Assembly (NCBI RefSeq): GCF_001426405.1
Contig: NZ_LMEP01000001.1
Span: 683,241 to 747,240, forward strand
Length of the DNA stretch: 64,000 nucleotides
Reading direction: 5' to 3'
DNA from: Streptomyces sp. Root1304
GTDB taxonomy: Bacteria > Actinomycetota > Actinomycetes > Streptomycetales > Streptomycetaceae
Positions 52,602 through 60,419 of this stretch are shown here, piece after piece. Below the pieces are notes generated by a model. The model had not been told where the DNA came from, did no database searches, and saw only the letters and a list, made by a program, of their open reading frames with translations. The position numbers and the translations under genes are program-made. Numbering within the stretch: position 1 is the stretch's first letter; every line of letters begins with the position of its first letter.

Positions 52602-54517
52602 ACGGGGTCTTCCTCCGTTGCTTCGGTCTGTACGACGGCGAGCAGGGTGCCGACCTCGACCTGGCGGCCGGGGGCGGCGTGGAGCGCGGTGAGCGTGCCG
52701 GAGGCGGGAGCGATGACGCGGTGCTCCATCTTCATGGCCTCCAGCCAGAGGAGCGGCTGCCCGGCGGTGACCCGGTCGCCGACGGCGAGACCGTCCGCGA
52801 CCCGGACGACGGTGCCGGGCATGGGGGCGAGCAGGGAGCCGGGCTCCCGCTGGTCGGCGGGGTCGGTGAAGCGGGGGACGGCGGCGAGACGGTGGCGCCC
52901 GGCGTGGACGACGCCGTCGCCGTACGAGGCGACCTCGAAGTCCCGTACGACTCCGGCGACTTCGAGCCGTACGCGGTCGGGGGAAGCCGAGACGACCCGC
53001 ACCCCTTCCGGTGCGGTGACCTCGTATCCGCCGCCCCTGACGGGCCGGTAGCGGACCTCGTGGTCCCCGAACGTCCGCGTCTCCTCCTGCGAGCGGACGT
53101 TCCGCCAACCCCCGCCGAACCGACCGGTGTTGGCGGCGGCCCCGGCGAGGGCGGCGGCGACGGCCGCGTGCTCCCCGCCGTCCCGGGGGCCGGTCAGCGC
53201 CGCCAGGTTGCGGTCGTAGAACCCGGTGTCGAGGCCGCGGGTCTCCCGGAACTCGGAGTGCCGCAGGGAGGCGACGAGCAGGTCCCGGTTGGTGGCGGGC
53301 CCGTGGATCACCGTGCGTTCGAGGGCGTCGGCGAGCTTGCGGACGGCCTCGGCGCGGGTCGGTGCGTACGCGATGACCTTGGCTAGCAGGGAGTCGTACG
53401 GGACGGGGACGGTGTCCCCGGAGGCGTACCCGGCGTCGACGCGGAGGCCCGGACCGGCGGGGAACTCCAGCCGGTGCAGCACGCCCGCCTGCGGGGTCCA
53501 GCCGGACGCCGGGTCCTCGGCGTACAGCCGCGCCTCGACGGCGTGTCCGGCCGGCGCCACCCTGCGACCCCCGGCGGCGGCGTACTCCAGGACGTCCGTC
53601 AGCGGGGTGCCCTCGGCCACGGAGATCTGGAGGGCGACGAGGTCGACGCCGAACAGCTCCTCGGTCACCGGGTGTTCGACCTGGAGCCGGGTGTTCATCT
53701 CCAGGAAGTGCGTGCGGCCGTTCTCGCCCATCAGGAACTCGACCGTTCCCGCGCCGACGTAGCCGATCGCCTTCACGGCGTCCGTCGCCACCTCGGACAG
53801 GTCCCGCACGACGTCGGCGGGCAGGCCGGGCGGCGGGGTCTCCTCGATCACCTTCTGGTGGCGGCGCTGGAGGGAGCAGTCGCGGGCGCCGAGCGTCCGG
53901 ACGGCGCCGTGGGTGTCCGCGAGGACCTGGACCTCGATGTGCCGGCCGTTCTCGACGTACGGCTCGACGAACACCTCGCCGTCCCCGAAGGCGCTCGCGG
54001 CCTCCGTCGAAGCGGACTCCAACGCCCCTGCCAGCTCGCCGAGTTCGCGGACGATCCGCATGCCCCGGCCGCCGCCGCCCGCCGCCGCCTTCACCAGCAC
54101 GGGCAGGTCGGTCCCGGTCACGTCCTCCGGACGGAGGGGCGCGACGCCCAGGAGTTCCTTGGCGCGGGTCTTCGACGCCATCGCCTCGATGGCCTCGGGC
54201 GGCGGGCCGATCCAGGTCAGTCCGGCGGCGTTCACCGCCCGCGCGAAGTCGGCGTTCTCGGAGAGGAAGCCGTAGCCGGGGTGGACGGCGTCGGCGCCGG
54301 CCGCGAGGGCCGCCGCCACCACCAGGTCCCCGCGCAGATACGTCTCCGAGGGCGCGGCCCCCGGCAGCCGTACCGCCGCGTCGGCCTCCCGCACGTGCAG
54401 GGCGCCGGCGTCCGCGTCGGAGTACACGGCGACGGTGGAGATGCCCAGCTCACGGCAGGTACGGAACACCCGGCAGGCGATCTCGCCCCGGTTGGCGACC
54501 AGAAGGGTGGAAATCAC
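52598..54517 (-). CDS. Acyl-CoA carboxylase alpha subunit (biotin carboxylase + BCCP)
   Basis: A 639-residue protein from GTG 54517, 8 bp after the carboxyltransferase stop. Residues 1-110 are the N-terminal biotin carboxylase domain (LLVANRGEIACRVFRTCRELG), followed by ATP-grasp with KAAAGGGGRGMR and LEMNTRLQVEHPVTE. The C-terminal 75 residues form a biotinyl domain with EAMKMEH, the Lys being biotinylated. Length and order fit 3-methylcrotonyl-, geranyl- or propionyl-type carboxylases. It forms a complex with the beta subunit encoded just upstream. Confidence 0.93.
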   Translation of the reverse strand: MISTLLVANRGEIACRVFRTCRELGISTVAVYSDADAGALHVREADAAVRLPGAAPSETYLRGDLVVAAALAAGADAVHPGYGFLSENADFARAVNAAGLTWIGPPPEAIEAMASKTRAKELLGVAPLRPEDVTGTDLPVLVKAAAGGGGRGMRIVRELGELAGALESASTEAASAFGDGEVFVEPYVENGRHIEVQVLADTHGAVRTLGARDCSLQRRHQKVIEETPPPGLPADVVRDLSEVATDAVKAIGYVGAGTVEFLMGENGRTHFLEMNTRLQVEHPVTEELFGVDLVALQISVAEGTPLTDVLEYAAAGGRRVAPAGHAVEARLYAEDPASGWTPQAGVLHRLEFPAGPGLRVDAGYASGDTVPVPYDSLLAKVIAYAPTRAEAVRKLADALERTVIHGPATNRDLLVASLRHSEFRETRGLDTGFYDRNLAALTGPRDGGEHAAVAAALAGAAANTGRFGGGWRNVRSQEETRTFGDHEVRYRPVRGGGYEVTAPEGVRVVSASPDRVRLEVAGVVRDFEVASYGDGVVHAGRHRLAAVPRFTDPADQREPGSLLAPMPGTVVRVADGLAVGDRVTAGQPLLWLEAMKMEHRVIAPASGTLTALHAAPGRQVEVGTLLAVVQTEATEEDPV

Positions 54518-54525
54518 CTGGGGCC

Positions 54526-56124
54526 TCACATTCGGAAGACGCCGAAGCCGCCGCGGGCGCCCTCGACCGGTGACGTGTGGATCGCGGAGAGGCACAGCCC
54601 GAGGACCGTGCGGGTGTCGCGGGGGTCGATGACCCCGTCGTCGTAGAGCCGGCCGGAGAGGAACATCGGCAGCGACTCGGACTCGATCTGCGCCTCGACC
54701 AGCGCGCGGAGACCGGCGTCGGCCTCCTCGTCGTACGGCTGCCCCTTCGCGGCGGCGGACGCCCGCGCCACGATCGACAGGACGCCCGCGAGCTGCTGCG
54801 GGCCCATGACGGCGGACTTGGCGCTCGGCCAGGCGAAGAGGAAGCGGGGGTCGTACGCCCGGCCGCACATGCCGTAGTGCCCGGCGCCGTAGCTCGCGCC
54901 CATGAGCACGGACAGATGGGGGACCTTCGAGTTCGACACCGCGTTGATCATCATCGCGCCGTGCTTGATGATGCCGCCCTGCTCGTACTCCTTGCCGACC
55001 ATGTAGCCGGTGGTGTTGTGGAGGAAGAGCAGCGGGATGTCCCGCTGGTTGGCGAGCTGGATGAACTGCGCCGCCTTCTGCGACTCGGCGGAGAACAGGA
55101 CGCCCTGCGCGTTGGCGATCACCCCGACCGGGTAGCCGTGCAGGCGCGCCCACCCGGTCGTGAGCGAGGTCCCGTACAGCGGCTTGAACTCGTCGAAGTC
55201 GGAGCCGTCGACGATCCGCGCGATGACCTCGCGCGGGTCGAAGGGGGTCTTGAGGTCGCCGGGGACGATCCCGAGGAGTTCGTCCTCGTCGTACTTCGGC
55301 GGCTCCGCGAGGGCCGGATCGGCGTGCGCCTTGCGGTGGTTGAGGCGGGCGACGATCCGGCGGGCCTGACGGAGCGCGTCGGCCTCGTCCACGGCGTAGT
55401 GGTCGGCCAGACCGCTCGTGCGGGCGTGCATCTCGGCGCCGCCCAGCGACTCGTCGTCGCTCTCCTCGCCCGTCGCCATCTTCACCAGCGGCGGACCGCC
55501 GAGGAAGACCTTCGACCGCTCCTTGATCATCACGGTGTGGTCGGACATGCCGGGGACGTACGCGCCGCCGGCCGTCGAGTTGCCGAAGACGACCGCGACC
55601 GTGGGGATGCCCGCCGCCGAGAGCCGGGTGAGGTCGCGGAAGAGCGCCCCGCCGGGGATGAAGATCTCCTTCTGGGAGGGGAGGTCGGCGCCGCCGGACT
55701 CGACCAGCGAGATGACGGGGAGCCGGTTGGCGAACGCGATCTCGTTGGCGCGGAGGGCCTTCTTCAGCGTCCACGGGTTGGAGGCGCCGCCGCGCACGGT
55801 CGGGTCGTTGGCCGTGATCAGGCACTCGACGCCCTCGACGACCCCGATGCCGGTGATCAGGGAGGCCCCTACGGCGTAGTCGCTGCCCCAGGCGGCGAGC
55901 GGCGACAGTTCGAGGAACGGCGAGTCGGGGTCCACGAGCAGCTCGACGCGCTCGCGGGCGAGCATCTTGCCGCGCGCCCGGTGCCGGGCCGTGTACTTCT
56001 CGCCGCCGCCGGCGAGGGCCTTGGCGTGCTCGGCGTCGAGGGCGGTCAGCTTGTCGAGCATGGCGGCGCGGGCGGCGGCGTAGTCGGATCCGCCGGTGTC
56101 GAGGGCGGAGGCGAGGACGGTCAC
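54526..56124 (-). CDS. Acyl-CoA carboxylase beta subunit (carboxyltransferase)
   Basis: 532 residues from GTG 56124, overlapping the AtuA-type gene stop by 4 bp. A carboxyltransferase-type enzyme: N-terminal acyl-CoA half (PFLELSPLAAWGSDYAVGASLITGIG) and C-terminal half with LVESGGADLPSQKEIFIPGGALFRDLTRLSA, FGNSTAGGAYVPGMSDHTVMIK, and FLHNTTGYMVGKEYEQGGIIKHGAMM. The last matches methylcrotonyl/geranyl-CoA carboxyltransferases more than propionyl ones. Operon context with AtuA-type and dehydrogenase genes supports a branched enoyl-CoA substrate. Confidence 0.92.
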   Translation of the reverse strand: MTVLASALDTGGSDYAAARAAMLDKLTALDAEHAKALAGGGEKYTARHRARGKMLARERVELLVDPDSPFLELSPLAAWGSDYAVGASLITGIGVVEGVECLITANDPTVRGGASNPWTLKKALRANEIAFANRLPVISLVESGGADLPSQKEIFIPGGALFRDLTRLSAAGIPTVAVVFGNSTAGGAYVPGMSDHTVMIKERSKVFLGGPPLVKMATGEESDDESLGGAEMHARTSGLADHYAVDEADALRQARRIVARLNHRKAHADPALAEPPKYDEDELLGIVPGDLKTPFDPREVIARIVDGSDFDEFKPLYGTSLTTGWARLHGYPVGVIANAQGVLFSAESQKAAQFIQLANQRDIPLLFLHNTTGYMVGKEYEQGGIIKHGAMMINAVSNSKVPHLSVLMGASYGAGHYGMCGRAYDPRFLFAWPSAKSAVMGPQQLAGVLSIVARASAAAKGQPYDEEADAGLRALVEAQIESESLPMFLSGRLYDDGVIDPRDTRTVLGLCLSAIHTSPVEGARGGFGVFRM

Positions 56125-57965
56125 TGGATTTCCTCCGGGTCGTCGGGCGGGAGGGGTGCGGCCGGGGTGTGGGGTGGGAGGGGGGCGGCCGGGGGCTCGG
56201 GTGAGAGGGGCTCGGCCGGGGGCTCGGGTGAGAGGGGCTCGGCCGGGGGCTCGGGTGAGAGGCCTGCGCCCGGGGACTCGGGCAGCAGTTCCTCCGGGAT
56301 GTCGAGGCGGCGGGAGCGGAGCCACTCGCCGAGGGCCTTGGCCTGGGGGTCGAAGCGGGCCTGGGAGGCGACGCCCTCGCCGAGGATTCCGGCGATCGTG
56401 AAGTTCACCGCGCGGAGGCGGGGCAGCAGGTGCCGGGTGACCACCAGCCCGGCGGTCTCCGGGAGGAGTTCGCGGACCTTCTCCACGGTCAGGGCGTGGG
56501 CGAGCCAGCGCCACTCCTCCTCCGTGCGGACCCAGACGCCGACGTTGGCGTCGCCGCCCTTGTCACCGCTGCGGGCTCCGGCGACCAGGCCGAGCGGCTC
56601 GCACCGGGTGGACCCCGGCCGGAGCGGCTCGGGCAGGGCCGGTTCCGGGACCGGCTCCAGGTCCCGGGTCCGCCGCGGTACGGGGATCTCCCTACGGGTC
56701 CCGTCGGGGAGCACGGCCGTGTGCGGGACCTCGGCGGCGGGGACGTACACCGTCTCGAAGACCCCGTAGGGGGCGCCCCTGCCGGGCGGGGCGGTGACGT
56801 GGAAGCCGGGGTAGCTCGCGAGGGCCAGCTCGATCGCCGCCCCTGTCAGGGTGCGCCCCACCTTCTCGGGGTCGGTGTCCCTGACGACGAGCCGCAGCAG
56901 GGCGCTCGCGGTCTCCTCGGTGGGGGCGTCGGGGCGGTCGGTGCGGACGAGTTCCCAGCGGGTCTCGGCGGGCGGGTTCTTCGCCAGGGCGTCGTGGATC
57001 TGCTCCTGGAGGAGTGCCGCCTTGGCCTCGATGTCGAGGCCGGTGAGGACGAAGACGACCTCGTTGCGGAAGCCGCCGAGCCGGCTGAGCCCGACCTTGA
57101 GCGTCGGGGGCGGCGCCTCGCCCCGTACGCCGTCGATCCTGACCCTGTCGGGGCCCTCCGGGGTGAGCCGGACGGTGTCGAGGCGGGTGGTCACGTCGGG
57201 GCCGGGGTAGCGGGCGCCGGCCGTCTCGTAGAGGAGCTGGGCGGTGACCGTGCCGAGGTCGACGAGGCCGCCGGTGCCGGGGTGCTTGGTGACGACCGCG
57301 CTGCCGTCCTCGTGGAGTTCGGCGACGGGGAAGCCGGGGCGGCGCAGGAGGCGCGGGTCGTGCTCGCGGAAGAAGGCGTAGTTGCCGCCGGTGGCCTGGG
57401 TGCCGCACTCCAGGACGTGGCCGGCGACGACCGCGCCGGCCAGCCGGTCGTACTCCTCCGGGCCCCAGCCGAAGTGCCACTGCGCGGGCCCGGTGACGAG
57501 GGCGGCGTCGGTGACCCGGCCGGTGACGACGACATCGGCCCCGGCGGCGAGGCAGGCGGCGATGCCGGCCCCGCCGAGGTAGGCGTTGGCCGCGAGCGCG
57601 CCGCCGGTGACGGGCAGCAGGTCGCCCTCCACATGGGCGATCCGGGTCGGCAGGCCGAGCTTCGCGGCGAGCGCGCGCAGGGCGTCGGCGAGCCCGGCCG
57701 GGTTGAGGCCGCCGGCGTTGGTGACGATCCGGACCCGGCGCTCGTGGGCGAGGCCGAGGCCCTCCTCCATCTGGCGCAGGAAGGTCTTCGCGTACCCGGC
57801 CGAGGGGTCCTTGAGCTGGTCGCGGCCGAGGATGAGCATGGTCAGCTCGGCGAGGTAGTCGCCGGTGAGGACGTCGAGTTCGCCGCCGGTGAGCATCTCG
57901 CGGACGGCGTCGAAGCGGTCGCCGTAGAAGCCGGAGGCGTTGCCGATGCGGAGGACGTCCCTCAT
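56121..57965 (-). CDS. Acyclic terpene utilisation AtuA-family protein (DUF1446)
   Basis: A 614-residue protein. Residues 1-450 are the DUF1446/AtuA fold: RIGNASGFYGDRFDAVREML, DYLAELTMLILGRDQLKDP, NAGGLNPAGLADALR, and ECGTQATGGNYAFF. Residues about 480-580 form the second conserved block (GARSGDKGGDANVGVWVRT). The last 35 residues are three SPEPPAEPL repeats. AtuA is required for citronellol/geraniol growth in Pseudomonas; its enzymatic role is unsettled. The ATG overlaps the upstream TIGR03084 gene by 4 bp. Confidence 0.9.
   Translation of the reverse strand: MRDVLRIGNASGFYGDRFDAVREMLTGGELDVLTGDYLAELTMLILGRDQLKDPSAGYAKTFLRQMEEGLGLAHERRVRIVTNAGGLNPAGLADALRALAAKLGLPTRIAHVEGDLLPVTGGALAANAYLGGAGIAACLAAGADVVVTGRVTDAALVTGPAQWHFGWGPEEYDRLAGAVVAGHVLECGTQATGGNYAFFREHDPRLLRRPGFPVAELHEDGSAVVTKHPGTGGLVDLGTVTAQLLYETAGARYPGPDVTTRLDTVRLTPEGPDRVRIDGVRGEAPPPTLKVGLSRLGGFRNEVVFVLTGLDIEAKAALLQEQIHDALAKNPPAETRWELVRTDRPDAPTEETASALLRLVVRDTDPEKVGRTLTGAAIELALASYPGFHVTAPPGRGAPYGVFETVYVPAAEVPHTAVLPDGTRREIPVPRRTRDLEPVPEPALPEPLRPGSTRCEPLGLVAGARSGDKGGDANVGVWVRTEEEWRWLAHALTVEKVRELLPETAGLVVTRHLLPRLRAVNFTIAGILGEGVASQARFDPQAKALGEWLRSRRLDIPEELLPESPGAGLSPEPPAEPLSPEPPAEPLSPEPPAAPLPPHTPAAPLPPDDPEEIQ
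56193..56266 (-). repeat. 27-bp tandem repeat in AtuA-type gene
   Basis: Units start at 56193, 56220 and 56247 and encode the C-terminal SPEPPAEPL repeats. In-frame, probably copy-number variable, with no effect on the conserved domain. Confidence 0.8.
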
Positions 57966-58753
57966 GCCGTCCCCTTCGCGGCGCGCCCGCCGCCCGCCGG
58001 GCCCGCGAAGGCCTGGGCGATGCCCAGCCAGCGTTCGGCGTCGGCGCCGTGGGCGACCAGGGCCGTGTCGTCGCGGTGCGCGCGCTGGGTGACGAGGAGG
58101 CAGAAGTCGAGGGCGGGGCCGGTGACCTTCTGCGCGGCGTCCTCGGGGCCGTAGGTCCACAACTCCCCGTCGGGCGCGGTGATCTCGACCCGGACGGGCC
58201 CGGCGGGCACCGGGAGGCCCCGGACGAGGAAGGCGTAGTCGCGGGCGCGGTGGCCGATCCAGGCGACGTGCCGGAGCCGGGCGGTGGGCGGGTGGCTCGC
58301 GCCGAGGGCGTCGGCGACGTCCTGGGCGTGCGCCCAGGTCTCCATGAGCCGGGCCGTGGCCATGGCGGGGGCGCTCATCGGCGGCCCGTACCAGGGGAAT
58401 CGCACGCCCGGCGGCACCGCGCGCAGGGCCTCCTGGAGCCGTTCGCGACCCTCGCGCCAGCGGGCGAGGAGCACGGCGGGCGGCAGCTTCGCACCCTCCT
58501 CCGCGCCCTCGTCGACGAAGCGGTCGGGGGCGGCGAGCGCCTTCTCGGTCTCGGCGGCGAAGCCCTCCGCGTCGGTGGCGGCGAGGAGTGCCGCCCGGTC
58601 GGTCCAGGCGAGATGGGCGATCTGGTGGGCGACGGTCCAGCCAGGCGCGGGGGTGGGCGCGGCCCACTGTTCCTCGCTCAACTCGCCGACGAGACGGTCG
58701 AGTTCTTCACTCTCGTCGCGCAGGTCGTCGAGGACGACGACGGGGTCGGACAC
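57962..58753 (-). CDS. TIGR03084-type (DinB-like) metal-binding protein
   Basis: A 263-residue protein of the maleylpyruvate-isomerase N-terminal/DinB superfamily. WTVAHQIAHLAWTDRAAL near residues 39-56 and MATARLMETWAHAQDVADALG near 130-150 supply the three-ligand metal site (His, Glu/His, His). In many actinobacteria this subfamily sits first in AtuA-carboxylase operons. Its reaction is unknown; a thiol-dependent isomerisation of a pathway intermediate is one guess. It heads the five-gene operon 58753-51468. Confidence 0.85.
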   Translation of the reverse strand: MSDPVVVLDDLRDESEELDRLVGELSEEQWAAPTPAPGWTVAHQIAHLAWTDRAALLAATDAEGFAAETEKALAAPDRFVDEGAEEGAKLPPAVLLARWREGRERLQEALRAVPPGVRFPWYGPPMSAPAMATARLMETWAHAQDVADALGASHPPTARLRHVAWIGHRARDYAFLVRGLPVPAGPVRVEITAPDGELWTYGPEDAAQKVTGPALDFCLLVTQRAHRDDTALVAHGADAERWLGIAQAFAGPAGGGRAAKGTA

Positions 58754-59054
58754 GGTGCGCTCCCCTCGGGGGACGGGCGGTCTCGGGCCTTCGCGAGGAG
58801 CATGTCAGTGACACCAGAAACAATCAAGCGTGCTTGCTTTAGATTTTGCGGGCCCCTGACGGTGATCCCGGAGGGGTACGGAGGGCTCCCCCGGTGCCGG
58901 GACGGCAGCAGGACGTAAGTGAGGCGATAGCCGGACGTGAGCGGCGGGCGGAATGCTTCATGTGTCAGCAGGCCAAGTGGGGTAGCGGTTCGCCGCGCGT
59001 TCCGGGCCGCGACTGCACCTCCGTACTCGGCCGCCACACATTCGGGGAATTCAC
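58754..59054. other. Divergent promoter region, about 300 bp
   Basis: This separates the carboxylase operon (minus strand) from the DUF4232 lipoprotein gene (plus strand). It contains the CAAGC-type operator, an AT-richer segment near 58815-58855 and no recognisable gene. Confidence 0.5.
58818..58840. promoter_or_regulatory. Palindromic operator, CAAGC type (site B)
   Basis: AAACAATCAAGC-GT-GCTTGCTTT: the core CAAGC (58825-58829) and GCTTG (58832-58836) is a perfect inverted repeat, with AA/TT pairs outside. It lies about 70 bp upstream of the first gene of the carboxylase operon. AAACAATCAAGCGTGC is shared with site A at 50577-50592. Confidence 0.75.
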
Positions 59055-59768
59055 ATGCGTACGACGTTCCGCTCCGGCAAGCGCACCGCCACCATCGGCG
59101 CGGCGCTCACCGCCGCCCTCACTCTCGCCCTCACCGCCTGCAACGGCGACAACGGCGGGCTGGGCAGCACGCAGGGCGGCCCCACCGCGTCGGCGGACAA
59201 GGCGGGCGGCACCGGCGGGGCGGGCAAGACGGACCAGAGCGCGGGCACCGGCACCGGTGGGAGCGACCAGGGCGCGGGCACCGGCACCGGTGGGAGCGGC
59301 AAGGGCACCGGCAGCGGCAGCGGTGACGCCGGCGAGGGCAAGGTCGACATGTGCCGCTCCGGCGTGCTCGACGCCACCGCCACCAACAACACCACGGACG
59401 AGACGAACGGCGTCGTCACCGTCACCTTCAAGAACTTCGGCAGCGCCGACTGCCGCATCAGCGGCTTCCCGGGTGTCGACATCAAGACGTCCCTGGGCGA
59501 CACCATCTCCGTGGACCGCAACGGCGAGCAGGCCGTGCCGCAGATCCTCAAGGAGGGCGACACCGCCGCCTTCAACATCACGTTCCCGGTCAACAACACC
59601 GGCGGCTCCGGCGTGAAGCTGACCGACCTCGTGGTGACGCCCCCGAACGAGACCGAGCCCTTCACCCTGAAGTGGCCGGCGGGCACGCTCGCCGTCACCG
59701 ACGGCGAGGACGGCGGCAAGATGGAGATCAGCCCGGTGGGCAAGGTCAGCGACTCCCCGGCCGGCTGA
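59055..59768 (+). CDS. DUF4232-type lipoprotein
   Basis: A 237-residue protein with a lipoprotein signal; the lipobox LTAC puts Cys at residue 29. Residues 35-95 are a Gly/Ser/Thr-rich linker with GTGTGGS repeats. Residues about 100-235 form the beta-rich DUF4232-like domain (VTVTFKNFGSADCRISGFPGVDIKT, LKEGDTAAFNITF), with two cysteines that may pair. It is exported and membrane-anchored. Role unknown. Confidence 0.85.
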   Translation: MRTTFRSGKRTATIGAALTAALTLALTACNGDNGGLGSTQGGPTASADKAGGTGGAGKTDQSAGTGTGGSDQGAGTGTGGSGKGTGSGSGDAGEGKVDMCRSGVLDATATNNTTDETNGVVTVTFKNFGSADCRISGFPGVDIKTSLGDTISVDRNGEQAVPQILKEGDTAAFNITFPVNNTGGSGVKLTDLVVTPPNETEPFTLKWPAGTLAVTDGEDGGKMEISPVGKVSDSPAG

Positions 59769-59848
59769 CCCCGCCACCGCCCCCGCCTGGGCGTCCGGCC
59801 CGGCAACAACGGGCAGGTCACCTGGGCGGGCCCGTCCCCGCGGGCGCG

Positions 59849-60292
59849 TCAGGTCAACCGGGCGAGCCCGTCCCCGCGTCGCTTTCTCCGGACGGGCGAC
59901 GACAGGGTCGTGACGGCGACGACGAGGATCAGGGAGGGGAGGGGGAGGAGGGTGTCGGGGGCGTCGTCGATGACGTCGATGCCGTTGCCCACGGCCGTGA
60001 TCCAACTGACCGTGCCCACCAGGGCCATCGGGCCGACCCGCCGCTCCCCCGTGACGAGCATGCCGATCCACAGGACGATCGGCATGACGAGGGACGTGTT
60101 CACGATCGCCGCCGTGAACGCCTGATCGGTCGAGTACCCCGGCCCCGCCCCCAGCGTCGCCGCCGCCTGGCCCATGAACGACAGGTACAGGCCGTCGGAC
60201 AGGACCAGGTGCGAGGCGGCGACGCCGAGCGTCGAGACGATCAGCGCCTTCAGGAGCCGGGGGCCGAGCGGGGTGGGTGAGGACGGTGCCAT
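59849..60292 (-). CDS. Small membrane protein behind a strong operator
   Basis: A 147-residue protein with four hydrophobic segments (near 10-32, 55-78, 86-106 and 118-138). A perfect TATAGT -10 hexamer (60305-60300) lies 7 bases before ATG 60292, so the transcript may be leaderless; GTG 60310 in frame would be upstream of that promoter element. A long palindrome overlaps the -35 position. No family recognised; hydrophobicity suggests a small transporter or channel subunit. Confidence 0.65.
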   Translation of the reverse strand: MAPSSPTPLGPRLLKALIVSTLGVAASHLVLSDGLYLSFMGQAAATLGAGPGYSTDQAFTAAIVNTSLVMPIVLWIGMLVTGERRVGPMALVGTVSWITAVGNGIDVIDDAPDTLLPLPSLILVVAVTTLSSPVRRKRRGDGLARLT

Positions 60293-60310
60293 GGCGGCGA
60301 CTATACGCAC

Positions 60311-60335
60311 GGTCTATACACGTGATGTATAGACC
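60311..60335. promoter_or_regulatory. 25-bp operator palindrome
   Basis: GGTCTATAC (60311-60319), a 7-base centre and GTATAGACC (60327-60335) form a perfect 9-bp inverted repeat in an AT-rich island. It covers the -35 region of the membrane-protein promoter, so a repressor bound here would block it. Confidence 0.7.
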
Positions 60336-60419
60336 CCCCTGCCCATGGGTGTGGGAGAGGAGCGAGAGGCGGACGCTTCAACCGTGGGGGCGATGAAGTC
60401 CCGCCACTCATAAGGGCGT

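Noticed and set aside
58049..58918. Plus-strand ORF opposite the TIGR03084-type gene
   Set aside because: Antisense shadow; the minus-strand product has clear conserved metal-site motifs and operon coupling.
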